Assembly (NCBI GenBank): GCA_021201475.1
Contig: JAJQEV010000049.1
Location: 1-35,887 of the forward strand
Direction: 5' to 3'
Length of the DNA: 35,887 nucleotides
Origin: Clostridiales bacterium
Lineage (GTDB): Bacteria > Bacillota > Clostridia > Oscillospirales > Oscillospiraceae
The translations under genes were made by a program, and so were the position numbers. The notes under the pieces are model-generated. The model saw only the letters and a program-made list of their open reading frames with translations. It was not told the origin of the DNA and ran no database searches. Positions 25,847 through 35,250 of this stretch are shown here, piece by piece (within the stretch, counting starts at the first letter, position 1; each line of letters begins with the position of its first letter).

Positions 25847-27385
25847 ATGGCGAAAATTGATTTTGTAAAGAAGCTGTATAACGGGAAAAATTGTTATTCA
25901 GATCATATGGATGAATCTGAGTTGCAACTACTTCATATTGCATCCAAAGCAGAAAGCATAATCATCGATATGCTTTCGCATAATCGTATTGTTTTTCTTA
26001 CCGGAAATCCTGGTGATGGAAAGACCTTCATCATCAAGGCAATTGCGTCGATCATAGATATAAGCGAGTTGTATATTCAAACCGACTTAAACAATGTCAA
26101 AGATTACTCGACGATAGTTAGTGATATCAGTACACTATATAAAGAAAACAAGGGCGCGATTGTCGCTGTAAATGAATATCCTTTTATGCAGCTTTGTAAA
26201 CAAATCAAAACTACATCTCGAGAAATTTACGACGATATTCAGAAAGCTAAAAAAGGAACTATTGTTTATGGTGTATCCCAGCCTCTGACAAGTCGAATTG
26301 CGGTAGTTGACTTAAATGAGAGAAATTTGCTCGGTGCAGATTATGACCTGCTATCAGGATTGATCGATAAATTTATAGATCTGCTTAATGACGATGCCAC
26401 ATATAATTCAGCATTGAAATATAATCTTATAGCGTTGTCAGATAAGTTTGTTAAAGGACAATTGCTGAGTTTATTCCAACTTGCAGCTGCGGAATGTGAG
26501 CACTTTGCAATTCGTGATATTCTGGGGGCGTTTGCCTTTATTTTTACAGCATGTACGATGGAGGACTTTGAAAACTGCAGATATTATTCAGCAGTTTTTG
26601 AGGGAACAAACGAGTTGCTCGCATCTGTTCAACAGTTCGATCCAGTATATCTTTCCTGCCCGTCATTAGATGAGGCACTTTGGAACGGAAAAATTGTGGA
26701 TAACTGGATTTTCGGAACTCCAGATAAGTATCCAAATGAGGTAGAGGATGTAGAGGAGGCCTTGAACCTGTTCTGTAATTTAAAACGTCGATATTTTTTT
26801 GAAAACAAGGATGGCAAGGAGTTGCTTAATCTTCAACCGGATGAAATTACAAAATGTACAGAACTTTTTGTAACATTTGAGGCGCAGAAAAAGAAAACAA
26901 AAGAGACATTGATTAGAGCTATTAACAAGCTATTTCTCCCATCCTCTGATGATAAGAAGCAGTTGCATATTTGGACAACACATCGATATGATATGAGCCA
27001 GGATGCTGCAGTTGCTGTTTCTAGTAAATCTGTTGACGCAAGTGAATTGGAAATTTTGATGCCTCGGCCTGCAGATTGGCTGAAGGGGCTGGAATATATA
27101 CCAGACCATATTATTATGAAGCCAAAAGCATTGGACACTCCAGTATTAACCTTAAATGTTGATTTTTTGAGAACCCTAAATGCTGTGGAGGATGGATATC
27201 CAATTGGACTTTTGGCTCCACAGTATGAACAGGCGGCGGCAATGTTTTTACAGCAATTGGATGATAAAGGTATTTCAGAGCCTAACGATGATGGAGAAAT
27301 CATTATAGCGAGCAGAACACGAAGCTACAAAAAAGTAATTCATATTCAGGATGGAAAATATGACTTTGAAGAGGAGGAAAACTAA
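25847..27385 (+). CDS. DptF-like P-loop ATPase
   Basis: A 512-residue NTPase. Walker A is GNPGDGKT at residues 53-60. A Walker B-like strand ends in acid, 'AIVAVNEYP' (104-112), and 'SRIAVVDLNERNLL' (149-162) follows. This pattern, GNxGDGK(S/T) then a 'NE' strand and 'VVDLNxRxL', is what I associate with DptF, the ATPase of the Dnd phosphorothioate-dependent restriction group. That assignment rests on motif and gene order, not on an alignment. GGGAGG lies directly before ATG 25847, 12 bp after the DruA-like stop. It probably powers assembly or DNA engagement of the nuclease complex. A different P-loop defence ATPase remains possible. Confidence 0.72.
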   Translation: MAKIDFVKKLYNGKNCYSDHMDESELQLLHIASKAESIIIDMLSHNRIVFLTGNPGDGKTFIIKAIASIIDISELYIQTDLNNVKDYSTIVSDISTLYKENKGAIVAVNEYPFMQLCKQIKTTSREIYDDIQKAKKGTIVYGVSQPLTSRIAVVDLNERNLLGADYDLLSGLIDKFIDLLNDDATYNSALKYNLIALSDKFVKGQLLSLFQLAAAECEHFAIRDILGAFAFIFTACTMEDFENCRYYSAVFEGTNELLASVQQFDPVYLSCPSLDEALWNGKIVDNWIFGTPDKYPNEVEDVEEALNLFCNLKRRYFFENKDGKELLNLQPDEITKCTELFVTFEAQKKKTKETLIRAINKLFLPSSDDKKQLHIWTTHRYDMSQDAAVAVSSKSVDASELEILMPRPADWLKGLEYIPDHIIMKPKALDTPVLTLNVDFLRTLNAVEDGYPIGLLAPQYEQAAAMFLQQLDDKGISEPNDDGEIIIASRTRSYKKVIHIQDGKYDFEEEEN

Positions 27386-28863
27386 TGGCTAACGATACAT
27401 TAAAAAGTATTGGCGAATCAGTATGTACAGACTATTTAGGCTTTGCTCCGACTTCTAATGGTACAAAGCCACCACATATTGCAAATGGTTTGTTCCGAGC
27501 ATGTCTTGGGGAAACCTGCCGGACAACAGATGTGCATGAATGGCTTATTTGTGAAGGTAACAAGGACGCGATTTCCTCGGACGAAATTATTTCTTCATAT
27601 CATCAAATCCTCGAAAGAGGACAAATGGAGAAAGTTTCCAATATTAAGGATCTGAGGTTCCTTCTATATGAAATCTTCAACCAAGATAATACAACGTATC
27701 CTTCATATGATTTCTCGGTTATGACTATTTCATCACACTGGATGGTAAAGAAAAGAGTCAGTTCAGAGGCCAATATAGGAGATTTTATTTTTGAAATTCT
27801 GTCTAAAAAAATTGACGGAAAGAGATCTCCAGCCATTGAATTGTTGCAGGCTGCATTGTCGAATGATACAGATGATATGACAAAACTTGTTAAGCCGATT
27901 ATCGCCTTTCCGTCAGAAAAAGAAAAAAGAGAAGTTTCCGGGGTGGAATTCCCTGACAATAGTGAAATCAGATGGGATTCGTGTAAGAAGTCCATACGCC
28001 GTGGCTTTGATCAACTTTCCAGAAATCTCGTCTTAATTGAAGAAAATAAGAACAGTTTGCTAGTTCTACGAAGAATGGTTAATTATGCTGTCTTTGCTTC
28101 GTTACTATATCTTATACACGGTAATTCAGCAGTATTTGACGGTCAACGTATCCCTATTGTAATTGATGCAGGAGGGGAATTGGATTCTATAAAGAAAGCA
28201 AGCGAGCAGTCATTTACAGCGGCGAAGAAGTCAGTAGAGGACTACTATGTCAATGCAATTTATAATATTATTGATGCTGAAATTCCCCATGATACGGTGA
28301 CGTCCTGTAAAAAATGGATTAACGAGATGGTTTTTAATTCTGCCGATAAGGAAGAAAATGTCAAAAATGCGATCACAAGTTATTACGATAGCTTTTGCGC
28401 AGAAGGGGATGCGCCTAAGTATGCATTGGCAAAAGCTTTGCAGATCGCCCTTTACACATTTGAATACAAAAATAATTCGCCATCTGATTTCTGTCGAGTG
28501 CTTGGCGTAAGGGCTGGCTTAGTTGGGCCAAAAGGAAATCGTGCAAAAATCAAGAGATATCTTGTTAATAGCTTTACGTTGGAAACCATTACTCTTAGCG
28601 CTGTTTCAGAAGATGACTTGGCAGATGGCATTGAACTTAAGGATTTGAGCGATAAACTTGTTCAAGATTATTGCATTTTGATTGGTGGAGATTCGGATAC
28701 AGAATATTCCATTTTGGAAACTGCAAATATTGCTCAGTCTACGCCTGGCGACTTGCGTGGCGACTTGAGTTTGAATTCCCAGCAACTGGCTAATACATAT
28801 ATTTCATTGGGACTCGGAAAACGATATGCTGATGGTGTTACACTGATTGGATGGAGGTTGTAA
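27385..28863 (+). CDS. Protein in the DptG position of the cassette
   Basis: A 492-residue, mostly helical soluble protein with no visible catalytic motif. Notable segments are 'LVLRRMVNYAVFASLLYLIHG' near the middle, 'GVRAGLVGPKGNRAKIKRYL' and a C-terminal 'SLGLGKRYADGVTLIGW'. Its start overlaps the ATPase stop as TAATG. Position between a DptF-like ATPase and a DptH-like translocase, and the size, suggest a DptG-type structural component that links the two; sequence similarity to DptG itself is not obvious to me. The last codons overlap the ribosome site (GGAGG 28853-28857) of the next gene, so expression is coupled. Confidence 0.7.
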   Translation: MANDTLKSIGESVCTDYLGFAPTSNGTKPPHIANGLFRACLGETCRTTDVHEWLICEGNKDAISSDEIISSYHQILERGQMEKVSNIKDLRFLLYEIFNQDNTTYPSYDFSVMTISSHWMVKKRVSSEANIGDFIFEILSKKIDGKRSPAIELLQAALSNDTDDMTKLVKPIIAFPSEKEKREVSGVEFPDNSEIRWDSCKKSIRRGFDQLSRNLVLIEENKNSLLVLRRMVNYAVFASLLYLIHGNSAVFDGQRIPIVIDAGGELDSIKKASEQSFTAAKKSVEDYYVNAIYNIIDAEIPHDTVTSCKKWINEMVFNSADKEENVKNAITSYYDSFCAEGDAPKYALAKALQIALYTFEYKNNSPSDFCRVLGVRAGLVGPKGNRAKIKRYLVNSFTLETITLSAVSEDDLADGIELKDLSDKLVQDYCILIGGDSDTEYSILETANIAQSTPGDLRGDLSLNSQQLANTYISLGLGKRYADGVTLIGWRL

Positions 28864-28865
28864 AG

Positions 28866-31800
28866 ATGAGCAGAAAACTTTTAACGGATGTTGTTGTCAA
28901 CCTTGTGAATAGATATGCTACCTCCCAGGAATATGGTGTTTCACTTGTAAATATTCCTGACTTTAATTATGCGGACTTTGTCTCAAGACTATATGGCGAG
29001 AAAAGCATAGAAGTGTTTTTTCTCGGCTTTTCTGCTGAAATAGAGCGTGATTTGACGGATAAATTACCGACAATGGAAAATGTTAAATATAGCTTCAGCG
29101 TTGAGGATGCGGAAACATCCAGAAATACAGGCAATGAAAGCATTTTTCGCGTGCTAATTATTAAGAGGGCGGAATTGGAGAAAATCTCATCTTTGCGGTG
29201 GTTCCCCGAAATAAGCTTGGAAAAAGTGTATACTCAAAGCTGTGATTATGTCAAGAAAGAACTGAAGGATACTAATTCTGTGATTGAGGCGCTTATTCAG
29301 GCCTTGCGTTGTAAGCCGGTGAGAAGCCTGCTTAGTTTTGAACGGGTTCTTGATTATCTCGAACTCTTGCTTTCTGCATCCGCCGATATGCTTCCAGATA
29401 TGGTTCGTAAAAATTACTATAAATTGGGACTTCTTGCTGATAAGAACATTGTTAGTAAGAACCCAAACAAAAATGATTTCGTTTCAAGAATAAAGAGAAA
29501 CCATGTAATCATCGAACGAATCAGTAACCTTGAACAAGCGGAACGTCAGAGTATTACAAATTATTATGCAAAAACATCAAATAACAAGGACATACCAAGA
29601 TTAATCCTAAGTTATTACAAAACAAAAAACATTGAACTCCTTAAGAAGATGGATATTGAGGATGTTGAGAGTTGTCTAAAGGCTGTTAAGGAAAAACCGA
29701 ATGGAGAAAATCCACCAAAAGCGAGAAAAACTCCAATTGTCCAGCCAACAGCCTTAGCCGCACAACTTGTTTTTGAAGGTAATACTGACAGAATTGATGA
29801 TATTCTCGACCATATTAAACAGGACGTTGATGAGCGATCTAACACTAAGAAAAGTGAGCGCGTTGAAATCGATTATGATAGCTCCAAGATTCAGATTAAA
29901 GCGGAACCGTTAACTGAAAAGGTTGCGGATCAGTTAACGACGGATGATGATATGGGAGGAATAATTCATGCTGATGTGGATTCTCCTGATGAAGCAATTA
30001 AGGAACTGGAAAAGTACGAATTTGTTCCGTTTAAGAAAAGCTATCTTGATGATATCAGAAATGATTTAAAGAGAATTTCTGCATTGCTTGCAGATGGCGA
30101 GCAGATATCCGAATATCTGGATAAGTTCCTACAGGCGAGAGATGCTGTTGCTCCTTATAGAAAAAGATTACAAGATGCACCTATGTTGCAGGTGCTGGCT
30201 AGATACACAGAATTTGAAGAATATATACGTGCTTATGAACGGCTACTTGTAGTAATCAATGAGGACTTCCCGAAAATATGGGGAGTTGCGGCTTCAAATG
30301 CGAAGGCAATTATTAATGCAGTAATGTCCTTGGACTATGTGTTTGTTGTAGGAGAAAGTAAACTGCATGCAATGCCAACACCTTTGCATCCGCTTTATCT
30401 GTGGAAATATGTAGAACTGGCAAGAGAAATACTTTCAGGCAGGGGTGTAAGCGAAATAGAGGAAGAATGCCTTTCTGATGATGATAAATCTTTTATTATT
30501 CGAAAAGCAGAGGATATTCCAGATCCGTTATCTGTAATGCTATTACCTGCTACAGTAACAGAACAGGTAGCAGCATTTTTGCCTTTGGCAGGACGAATTG
30601 GCCTTCTGCCAATTTATTCAAACGTATCTCAGGTCAATCAGAGTGAAAGCGGTATGGATACACTCAAACAGGCTATTGTCCGTTATATTTGCCTTTATCC
30701 ACATGCAGGTATGATGCTTCGCATGTGCTTTATTGACCCACCCTCCGTCGAAGTCATAGTTTCCATGCTTAAGGCATTGAATGCTGACAAGGAATTTAAT
30801 ATTAGTGGCATAGAAGTAACTATATTTAGAACCAAGGAGGTTCCTGGTAGTTGGATTGAAATTGATAATGACTCCCTGAATGAGGGTATGCTTGGTAAGT
30901 ATAAGGGTAGGCGGTCACTGAATTTTAACCTTAAGATTGTTAATAAGAGGCGTTCATATAATCAGATTCTTTCTGAAATATCGACGGAACAGCATTTGTT
31001 GGTTGTCTTTGATCCCAATGAGGTTAAGATTGAAACTGCTCAAAATAGTAGACAGATTCATATACATCCTTTATGTGTGCCGAAAATCTACAAATACAAT
31101 CCTATTAGTGAAGAGGTAGAAATTAGACCGGCAAGTGAAGGTGGAATATTTACTATATATTCCAGTATTATTGAAAAACTAAATGAGCATCCGTCTACAT
31201 TTAGCCATACAAGTACATTTTTTAGAACTCCTCTGAAGAGAGATACCTATGAAAGTTTGCTCAAAAAGTCCGATTGGCTTGTGATTCTTGATCAAAGTCT
31301 TAAAAGTTGGGACATATCTCTTAGAGCCGCGAGCGAAAAACTTTTCTATCGCGAAAACGATTACCGTTCAGTTGGTATTTACTCGGCCAATTGCAATAAG
31401 TTTGTGCTTGGATATGACACGCTTGTAAAACAGTTGGGGAATTTTATACCGAAAGATTCTGGCATTAAGAGTGTTATTGAGTCGATTAGAAACATTAATG
31501 ATGATGGCCTTCTAAGCATTGTTTCTCATACATCCAATAAAATTTTCGATGAAAAGCACGGAAAAGGAAGTCTGGGGACAGCAATTGCAGCCATTCACTA
31601 TAAGAGAGAAAATCCAGACGCAATTCTTGTTGGGTTGGATACTCAACTAGCCCAAGAATGGCTTTCAGATCGCGAAGAGGGTGAATTACCAGACTTGGTT
31701 GCAATTAATCTTCATAATGATCGGACAGCAACGGTTGATATCGTTGAAGTAAAAACCTATGCAAATAATCCAAATGCCTTTGAAATTAAAAACAATAAGA

Positions 31801-33479
31801 TATTGGGGCATGCGGTTCAGCAGGTTACGGTCCTTGAAAGGCTGATTATAGAAATGTTCGGAGCCACTGAACGAATTACAACAGTTTCTAGAAGAGAAAT
31901 TCTTAGGGAGCAGGTATTTGAGTGTTTGTTCCATACTAATATCGAATCAGCAGATAAAATGCGTTGTTGTGATGACCTCAATGCTTTGTTTGCAGGTGAG
32001 TTTAAAGTCTCAGTAAAAAAGAATATCGCATTTGTTGATTTCAATGATTATGCAAGTTCAGTTGTTGTTTATGAAGGTGGTGAAGGCTTTGAGGGAAATC
32101 ATTATACTGTCACCACTATCGGAAGTAATGAGATTCAAAGTATTCTAGCTGATGCGGCTTACACAGGATCTATGACAGAAAATCCTGATCAAGATGTAAC
32201 GGAAACAGCCGCAGATGCATCAGCGACTTCAACGAATCCCACTGCTGAGCCAGCGACGATGACTCCGCCGGAACCAGATAATATGGCAGAAGTTGAAACA
32301 AGGGAGCGAAAGGAAATTGATGCTGAGGTGCTGGAAAATGGAACTAACTCGCAGAAATCCATTGAACCAGAACTAGTTGAAGTCGATCCAGAAGCACAAA
32401 AACGAATTGAGGAAAAGTGTGCTAAGTTAAATAAAGTCCTTAAGGATTATGGAATCCGTGCAGAAAGCATAGAAGTTGAGAAGATCCAAGAAGCCGCTCG
32501 TTTTACAAGATTTCCTGTAAAACTTAAATCTGGAGAAACGGTAAATAGCCTGAACAGGTACAAAAACGACATTGGCATTCAACTTGAAGCAAACGGTGAA
32601 ATACTCATTGAGCACATAAAAGGGACCAGTTATATTTCTGTTGATGTTCCATTTGCAGACTCCGGAAAATCCATTAGCTTAATGGAGCACCTTGATCTTT
32701 TGAATACAAGTAAAGGGCGTTTGGATGTAATTGCAGGTCAGACTCCAGATGGAAAATTTGAAATTTTGGATGTTGCGGGCGCACCGCATATGCTTATAGC
32801 TGGGACTACTGGTTCAGGTAAAACGATCTTTTTGCAGTCCATACTTGTTAGCTTGCTTTATCAATTTACTGCAGATGAAATGGAACTTTTGATTGTTGAC
32901 CCTAAACAGACAGACTTTATTTTCTTCGAAGGGCTTCCACATCTTTACGGCGGTAAAGTTATCATTGATGCAGAAGAAGCATTAGAAATGCTGCAAAAAA
33001 TCAATGCTGTAGACAAGGAAGAGCGTACTGCTGCGTTAAGAGCATGCCGTAGTAAGGATATTGACTCTTATAATCAGAAGAACTCGGATAAGAAGATGAA
33101 ACGTTTGGTTGTTGTAATTGATGAATATTCTGACTTGATTCAGGCTGCCGAATTGAAAGGAATCAGAAAAGATTTTGAAAATAATCTTCTTATGCTTTTG
33201 CAAAGAGTGCGAAACCTTGGTATTCATTTGATTATCGCAACACAGAGACCTTCAGCGCAGATAGTTACAGGTCAACTTAAAGCGGTTATTCCATTCAGAG
33301 TTTCCTTTAGGTTACCATCACATACGGATTCGCAGACTATTTTGGATATGTCAGGCGCAGAAAATCTATTGGGCAAAGGGGATATGCTAATGGTTACCGA
33401 ATCAGACACAAAACGTATGCAGGGATTGTTTGTGTCTGAGACAGAGCTTGAGAAATTTTTGGAAGCAAAGATAAAGTAA
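28866..33479 (+). CDS. DptH-like nuclease-translocase: PD-(D/E)XK motif plus FtsK/HerA motor
   Basis: A 1,537-residue effector. Residues 1 to about 880 are unrecognised, largely helical, perhaps for recognition. A PD-(D/E)XK nuclease core lies at about 900-1030: P942-D943 and E961-V-K963 with an intervening strand. An acidic, Ala/Thr/Pro-rich linker (about 1100-1175) joins it to an FtsK/HerA motor: Walker A GTTGSGKT with K1319, Walker B VVVIDEYSDL with D1419-E1420, then 'IATQRPS' and 'LLGKGDMLM'. ATG 28866 is chosen because GGAGG is 8 nt upstream; the in-frame ATG 28851 lies within the preceding gene. It likely pumps DNA and cuts it. The DptH assignment follows from architecture and gene order. 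Confidence 0.85.
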   Translation: MSRKLLTDVVVNLVNRYATSQEYGVSLVNIPDFNYADFVSRLYGEKSIEVFFLGFSAEIERDLTDKLPTMENVKYSFSVEDAETSRNTGNESIFRVLIIKRAELEKISSLRWFPEISLEKVYTQSCDYVKKELKDTNSVIEALIQALRCKPVRSLLSFERVLDYLELLLSASADMLPDMVRKNYYKLGLLADKNIVSKNPNKNDFVSRIKRNHVIIERISNLEQAERQSITNYYAKTSNNKDIPRLILSYYKTKNIELLKKMDIEDVESCLKAVKEKPNGENPPKARKTPIVQPTALAAQLVFEGNTDRIDDILDHIKQDVDERSNTKKSERVEIDYDSSKIQIKAEPLTEKVADQLTTDDDMGGIIHADVDSPDEAIKELEKYEFVPFKKSYLDDIRNDLKRISALLADGEQISEYLDKFLQARDAVAPYRKRLQDAPMLQVLARYTEFEEYIRAYERLLVVINEDFPKIWGVAASNAKAIINAVMSLDYVFVVGESKLHAMPTPLHPLYLWKYVELAREILSGRGVSEIEEECLSDDDKSFIIRKAEDIPDPLSVMLLPATVTEQVAAFLPLAGRIGLLPIYSNVSQVNQSESGMDTLKQAIVRYICLYPHAGMMLRMCFIDPPSVEVIVSMLKALNADKEFNISGIEVTIFRTKEVPGSWIEIDNDSLNEGMLGKYKGRRSLNFNLKIVNKRRSYNQILSEISTEQHLLVVFDPNEVKIETAQNSRQIHIHPLCVPKIYKYNPISEEVEIRPASEGGIFTIYSSIIEKLNEHPSTFSHTSTFFRTPLKRDTYESLLKKSDWLVILDQSLKSWDISLRAASEKLFYRENDYRSVGIYSANCNKFVLGYDTLVKQLGNFIPKDSGIKSVIESIRNINDDGLLSIVSHTSNKIFDEKHGKGSLGTAIAAIHYKRENPDAILVGLDTQLAQEWLSDREEGELPDLVAINLHNDRTATVDIVEVKTYANNPNAFEIKNNKILGHAVQQVTVLERLIIEMFGATERITTVSRREILREQVFECLFHTNIESADKMRCCDDLNALFAGEFKVSVKKNIAFVDFNDYASSVVVYEGGEGFEGNHYTVTTIGSNEIQSILADAAYTGSMTENPDQDVTETAADASATSTNPTAEPATMTPPEPDNMAEVETRERKEIDAEVLENGTNSQKSIEPELVEVDPEAQKRIEEKCAKLNKVLKDYGIRAESIEVEKIQEAARFTRFPVKLKSGETVNSLNRYKNDIGIQLEANGEILIEHIKGTSYISVDVPFADSGKSISLMEHLDLLNTSKGRLDVIAGQTPDGKFEILDVAGAPHMLIAGTTGSGKTIFLQSILVSLLYQFTADEMELLIVDPKQTDFIFFEGLPHLYGGKVIIDAEEALEMLQKINAVDKEERTAALRACRSKDIDSYNQKNSDKKMKRLVVVIDEYSDLIQAAELKGIRKDFENNLLMLLQRVRNLGIHLIIATQRPSAQIVTGQLKAVIPFRVSFRLPSHTDSQTILDMSGAENLLGKGDMLMVTESDTKRMQGLFVSETELEKFLEAKIK

Positions 33480-33493
33480 GTGAGGTACATTTA

Positions 33494-33931
33494 ATGCAGA
33501 CAATTACTTCCGATGATTATAAAACCGGAATATTTATCAGAGAACTTAAGAATCGCTTTTTGTGTGAGGTCGAAATTGATTCGGAATTAATTGTCTGCTA
33601 TGTGCCTTCCTCGTGTCATTTGAGTAATTTTTTGCAGTTTTACAAGAAAAAAGTGTTGCTCATGCCTACGACGACACCAAAATCAAGGACACAATATGCT
33701 TTATTTGCGGTTCCATATAAAAGGAACTATATTGTGTTGAATACTTCAATGGCAAATCGTGCAATAGAAGCAAATATTAGAAGAAGGCTCTTTTCTTATT
33801 TAGGCAAAAGAAATAATGTTATAAAAGAGCATTCTGTTTTTGGGTATAAATGTGATCTTTATATTAAAGACACTGATACTATAGTAGAGGTTTCAAGTGT
33901 ATTTTTTATAATGCTGAACGTGCTCAGGTGA
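33494..33931 (+). pseudogene. Truncated SfsA-like nuclease gene
   Basis: The first 130 residues match the SfsA family in layout: 'GIFIRELKNRFLCEVEIDSEL', 'VCYVPSSCHLSNFL', 'RTQYALFAVPY' and 'HSVFGYKCDLYIKDTDTIVEV'. SfsA proteins (about 230 residues) have a PD-(D/E)XK-like fold with an E-V-K-S motif at the end of that block. Here the motif reads E-V-S-S and the similarity stops, replaced by a few frameshifted residues and a stop. Immediately after, in another frame, a tyrosine integrase begins mid-protein. So the 3' part was lost at the right edge of the cassette. The gap to the DptH-like gene is 14 bp, so it was probably the fifth gene of the operon. Confidence 0.7.
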
Positions 33932-34722
33932 TTGACTATAATCCATCGGCCGGAATTCCCGCAAAAGGCGGTATTCCGGGGAAAGGAAAAACAGTTCTGA
34001 CTGATGAACAGGTAAAAACATTACTGGACGCGATCAGAGGGAAACGTCCATATGTATTTATAATGATAGGACTGTACACGGGGCTGCGCCGTGAGGAGAT
34101 ACTGGCACTCCAGTGGGATTGTGTATTTCTGGATAATAAAGTTCCGTACCTTTCTGTAAGGAGAGCCTGGCGCGAAGAGCACAACAGACCAGTGATTTCC
34201 ACTGTTTTAAAGACTCCTGCCGCACGGAGAGATATTCCCATCCCAGAGTGTCTGGTTGACTGCTTACGTAAAGCAAAGGAAGAATCTGTTTCGGAATATG
34301 TAATTTCCAACAGCGAAGGGCAGCCGTTATCTGATGCGCAGTTTCAGAGGTTATGGAAATATGTGACGGTTCGATCTCAGAAGAAAAGGACTTATTATAA
34401 ATATGTCAACGGAGAAAGCATCAGATACACGGTTGATCCAACTGTACTTGGCTTTCAGAAAAACAATCACAATATTGTGTACAGTATTGATTTCGATGTG
34501 ACGCCACATCTGCTTCGTCACACATATATAACAAATCTACTCTACGCCGGGGTTGATCCAAAGACGGTGCAGTATCTGGCGGGGCATGAGAACAGCAAGA
34601 CTACAATGGATATCTATGCGAAAGTCAAATACAACAAGCCGGAAGAACTTCTGGATGTAGTAAATGGAGCCTTTAATCAAGAGTCATTGGAGAATGATAC
34701 CGGAAAGGAAGAAGCGGTATGA
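33901..34722 (+). pseudogene. Tyrosine integrase lacking its N-terminal domains
   Basis: The open frame begins in the middle of a typical core-binding domain end, 'FYNAERAQVIDYNP', then has a complete catalytic domain: 'TGLRREEILALQW' (first Arg), 'LLRHTYITNLL' (H-x-x-R), 'LAGHENSKTTMDIY' (His and the Tyr nucleophile). About 120-150 N-terminal residues (arm-type and core-binding domains) expected for an integrase of about 390 residues are missing. A GTG at 33928 could start a 264-residue product, but no ribosome site is seen and the joining point with the SfsA-like fragment lies at about 33,900. I infer loss during acquisition of the defence cassette. It overlaps the next gene by 4 nt. Confidence 0.8.
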
Positions 34723-35201
34723 CTGTAGGACAGAGAATAAAGTATTTCCGGAAAATGCGGGGTATGACACAGACACAGTTGGCGGTTGCTGCCGGTATGT
34801 CAGAGAAAAACGCGGATGTAAGGATTACTCAGTACGAAAGCGAAGGCAGGCATCCGAAGAAGCCTCTCCGGGAGTCCCTTGCAAGAGCACTTCATGTCAG
34901 CCCGGCTGCCATCTCGCCGCCTGATATGGACAGCGCCGCCGGGGTCATACAGATACTTTTTATGATGGAGGATCTGTATGGAATACGAATTGATAATATT
35001 CAGTCGGAACTCTGCCTGTTAATTGATCCGGCGCGAATGGACAGCGAGTTATCCGGAATGGTGATGGAATGGCTGAGAATGAGTCAGAGAATGGAAAATG
35101 GAGAGCTTACGAAAGAGGAGTACGATATGTGGAGATATAATGCTCCTAATAATACCGAAGGATCTCAGCCCCTGACTGACAGATCTGAAGAAGAAACATA
35201 A
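34719..35201 (+). CDS. XRE-family HTH protein behind the integrase
   Basis: A 160-residue protein. An N-terminal Cro/C1-type helix-turn-helix (about 1-65, 'GQRIKYFRKMRGMTQTQLAVAAGMSEK' then 'ITQYESEGRHPKKPLRESLARAL') is followed by a helical, acidic C-terminal domain. It overlaps the integrase stop as ATGA, so the two formed one unit. It is likely a regulator of the former integrative element. A terminator follows 8 bp after the stop. It matches the higher G+C of the integrase, not of the defence cassette, so the two belong to the older element. Confidence 0.87.
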   Translation: MTVGQRIKYFRKMRGMTQTQLAVAAGMSEKNADVRITQYESEGRHPKKPLRESLARALHVSPAAISPPDMDSAAGVIQILFMMEDLYGIRIDNIQSELCLLIDPARMDSELSGMVMEWLRMSQRMENGELTKEEYDMWRYNAPNNTEGSQPLTDRSEEET

Positions 35202-35208
35202 TGAGAAT

Positions 35209-35250
35209 AAGAACGTCCTAGGTCATGACTGGCTTTGAGACGTTCTTTTT
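35209..35250 (+). terminator. Rho-independent terminator after the integrase-HTH unit
   Basis: A 9-bp perfect stem, AAGAACGTC with GACGTTCTT, a 21-nt loop containing a CCTAGG palindrome, and a run of T. It ends the integrase-HTH transcript. Confidence 0.75.

Noticed and set aside
23843-33479. Standard Druantia or standard Dnd/Dpt system
   Set aside because: No DruE-type DUF1998 helicase, no DruB/C/D and no DndBCDE genes are in the window, so neither name fits.
23843-33479. BREX or DISARM system
   Set aside because: No PglZ-type phosphatase, Lon-like protease, PglX methylase or DISARM helicase/methylase signatures are seen.
33928-34722. Complete tyrosine integrase starting at GTG 33928
   Set aside because: The similarity begins upstream of the GTG in the same frame and in mid-domain, and the arm and core-binding domains are missing, so the gene is truncated rather than short.
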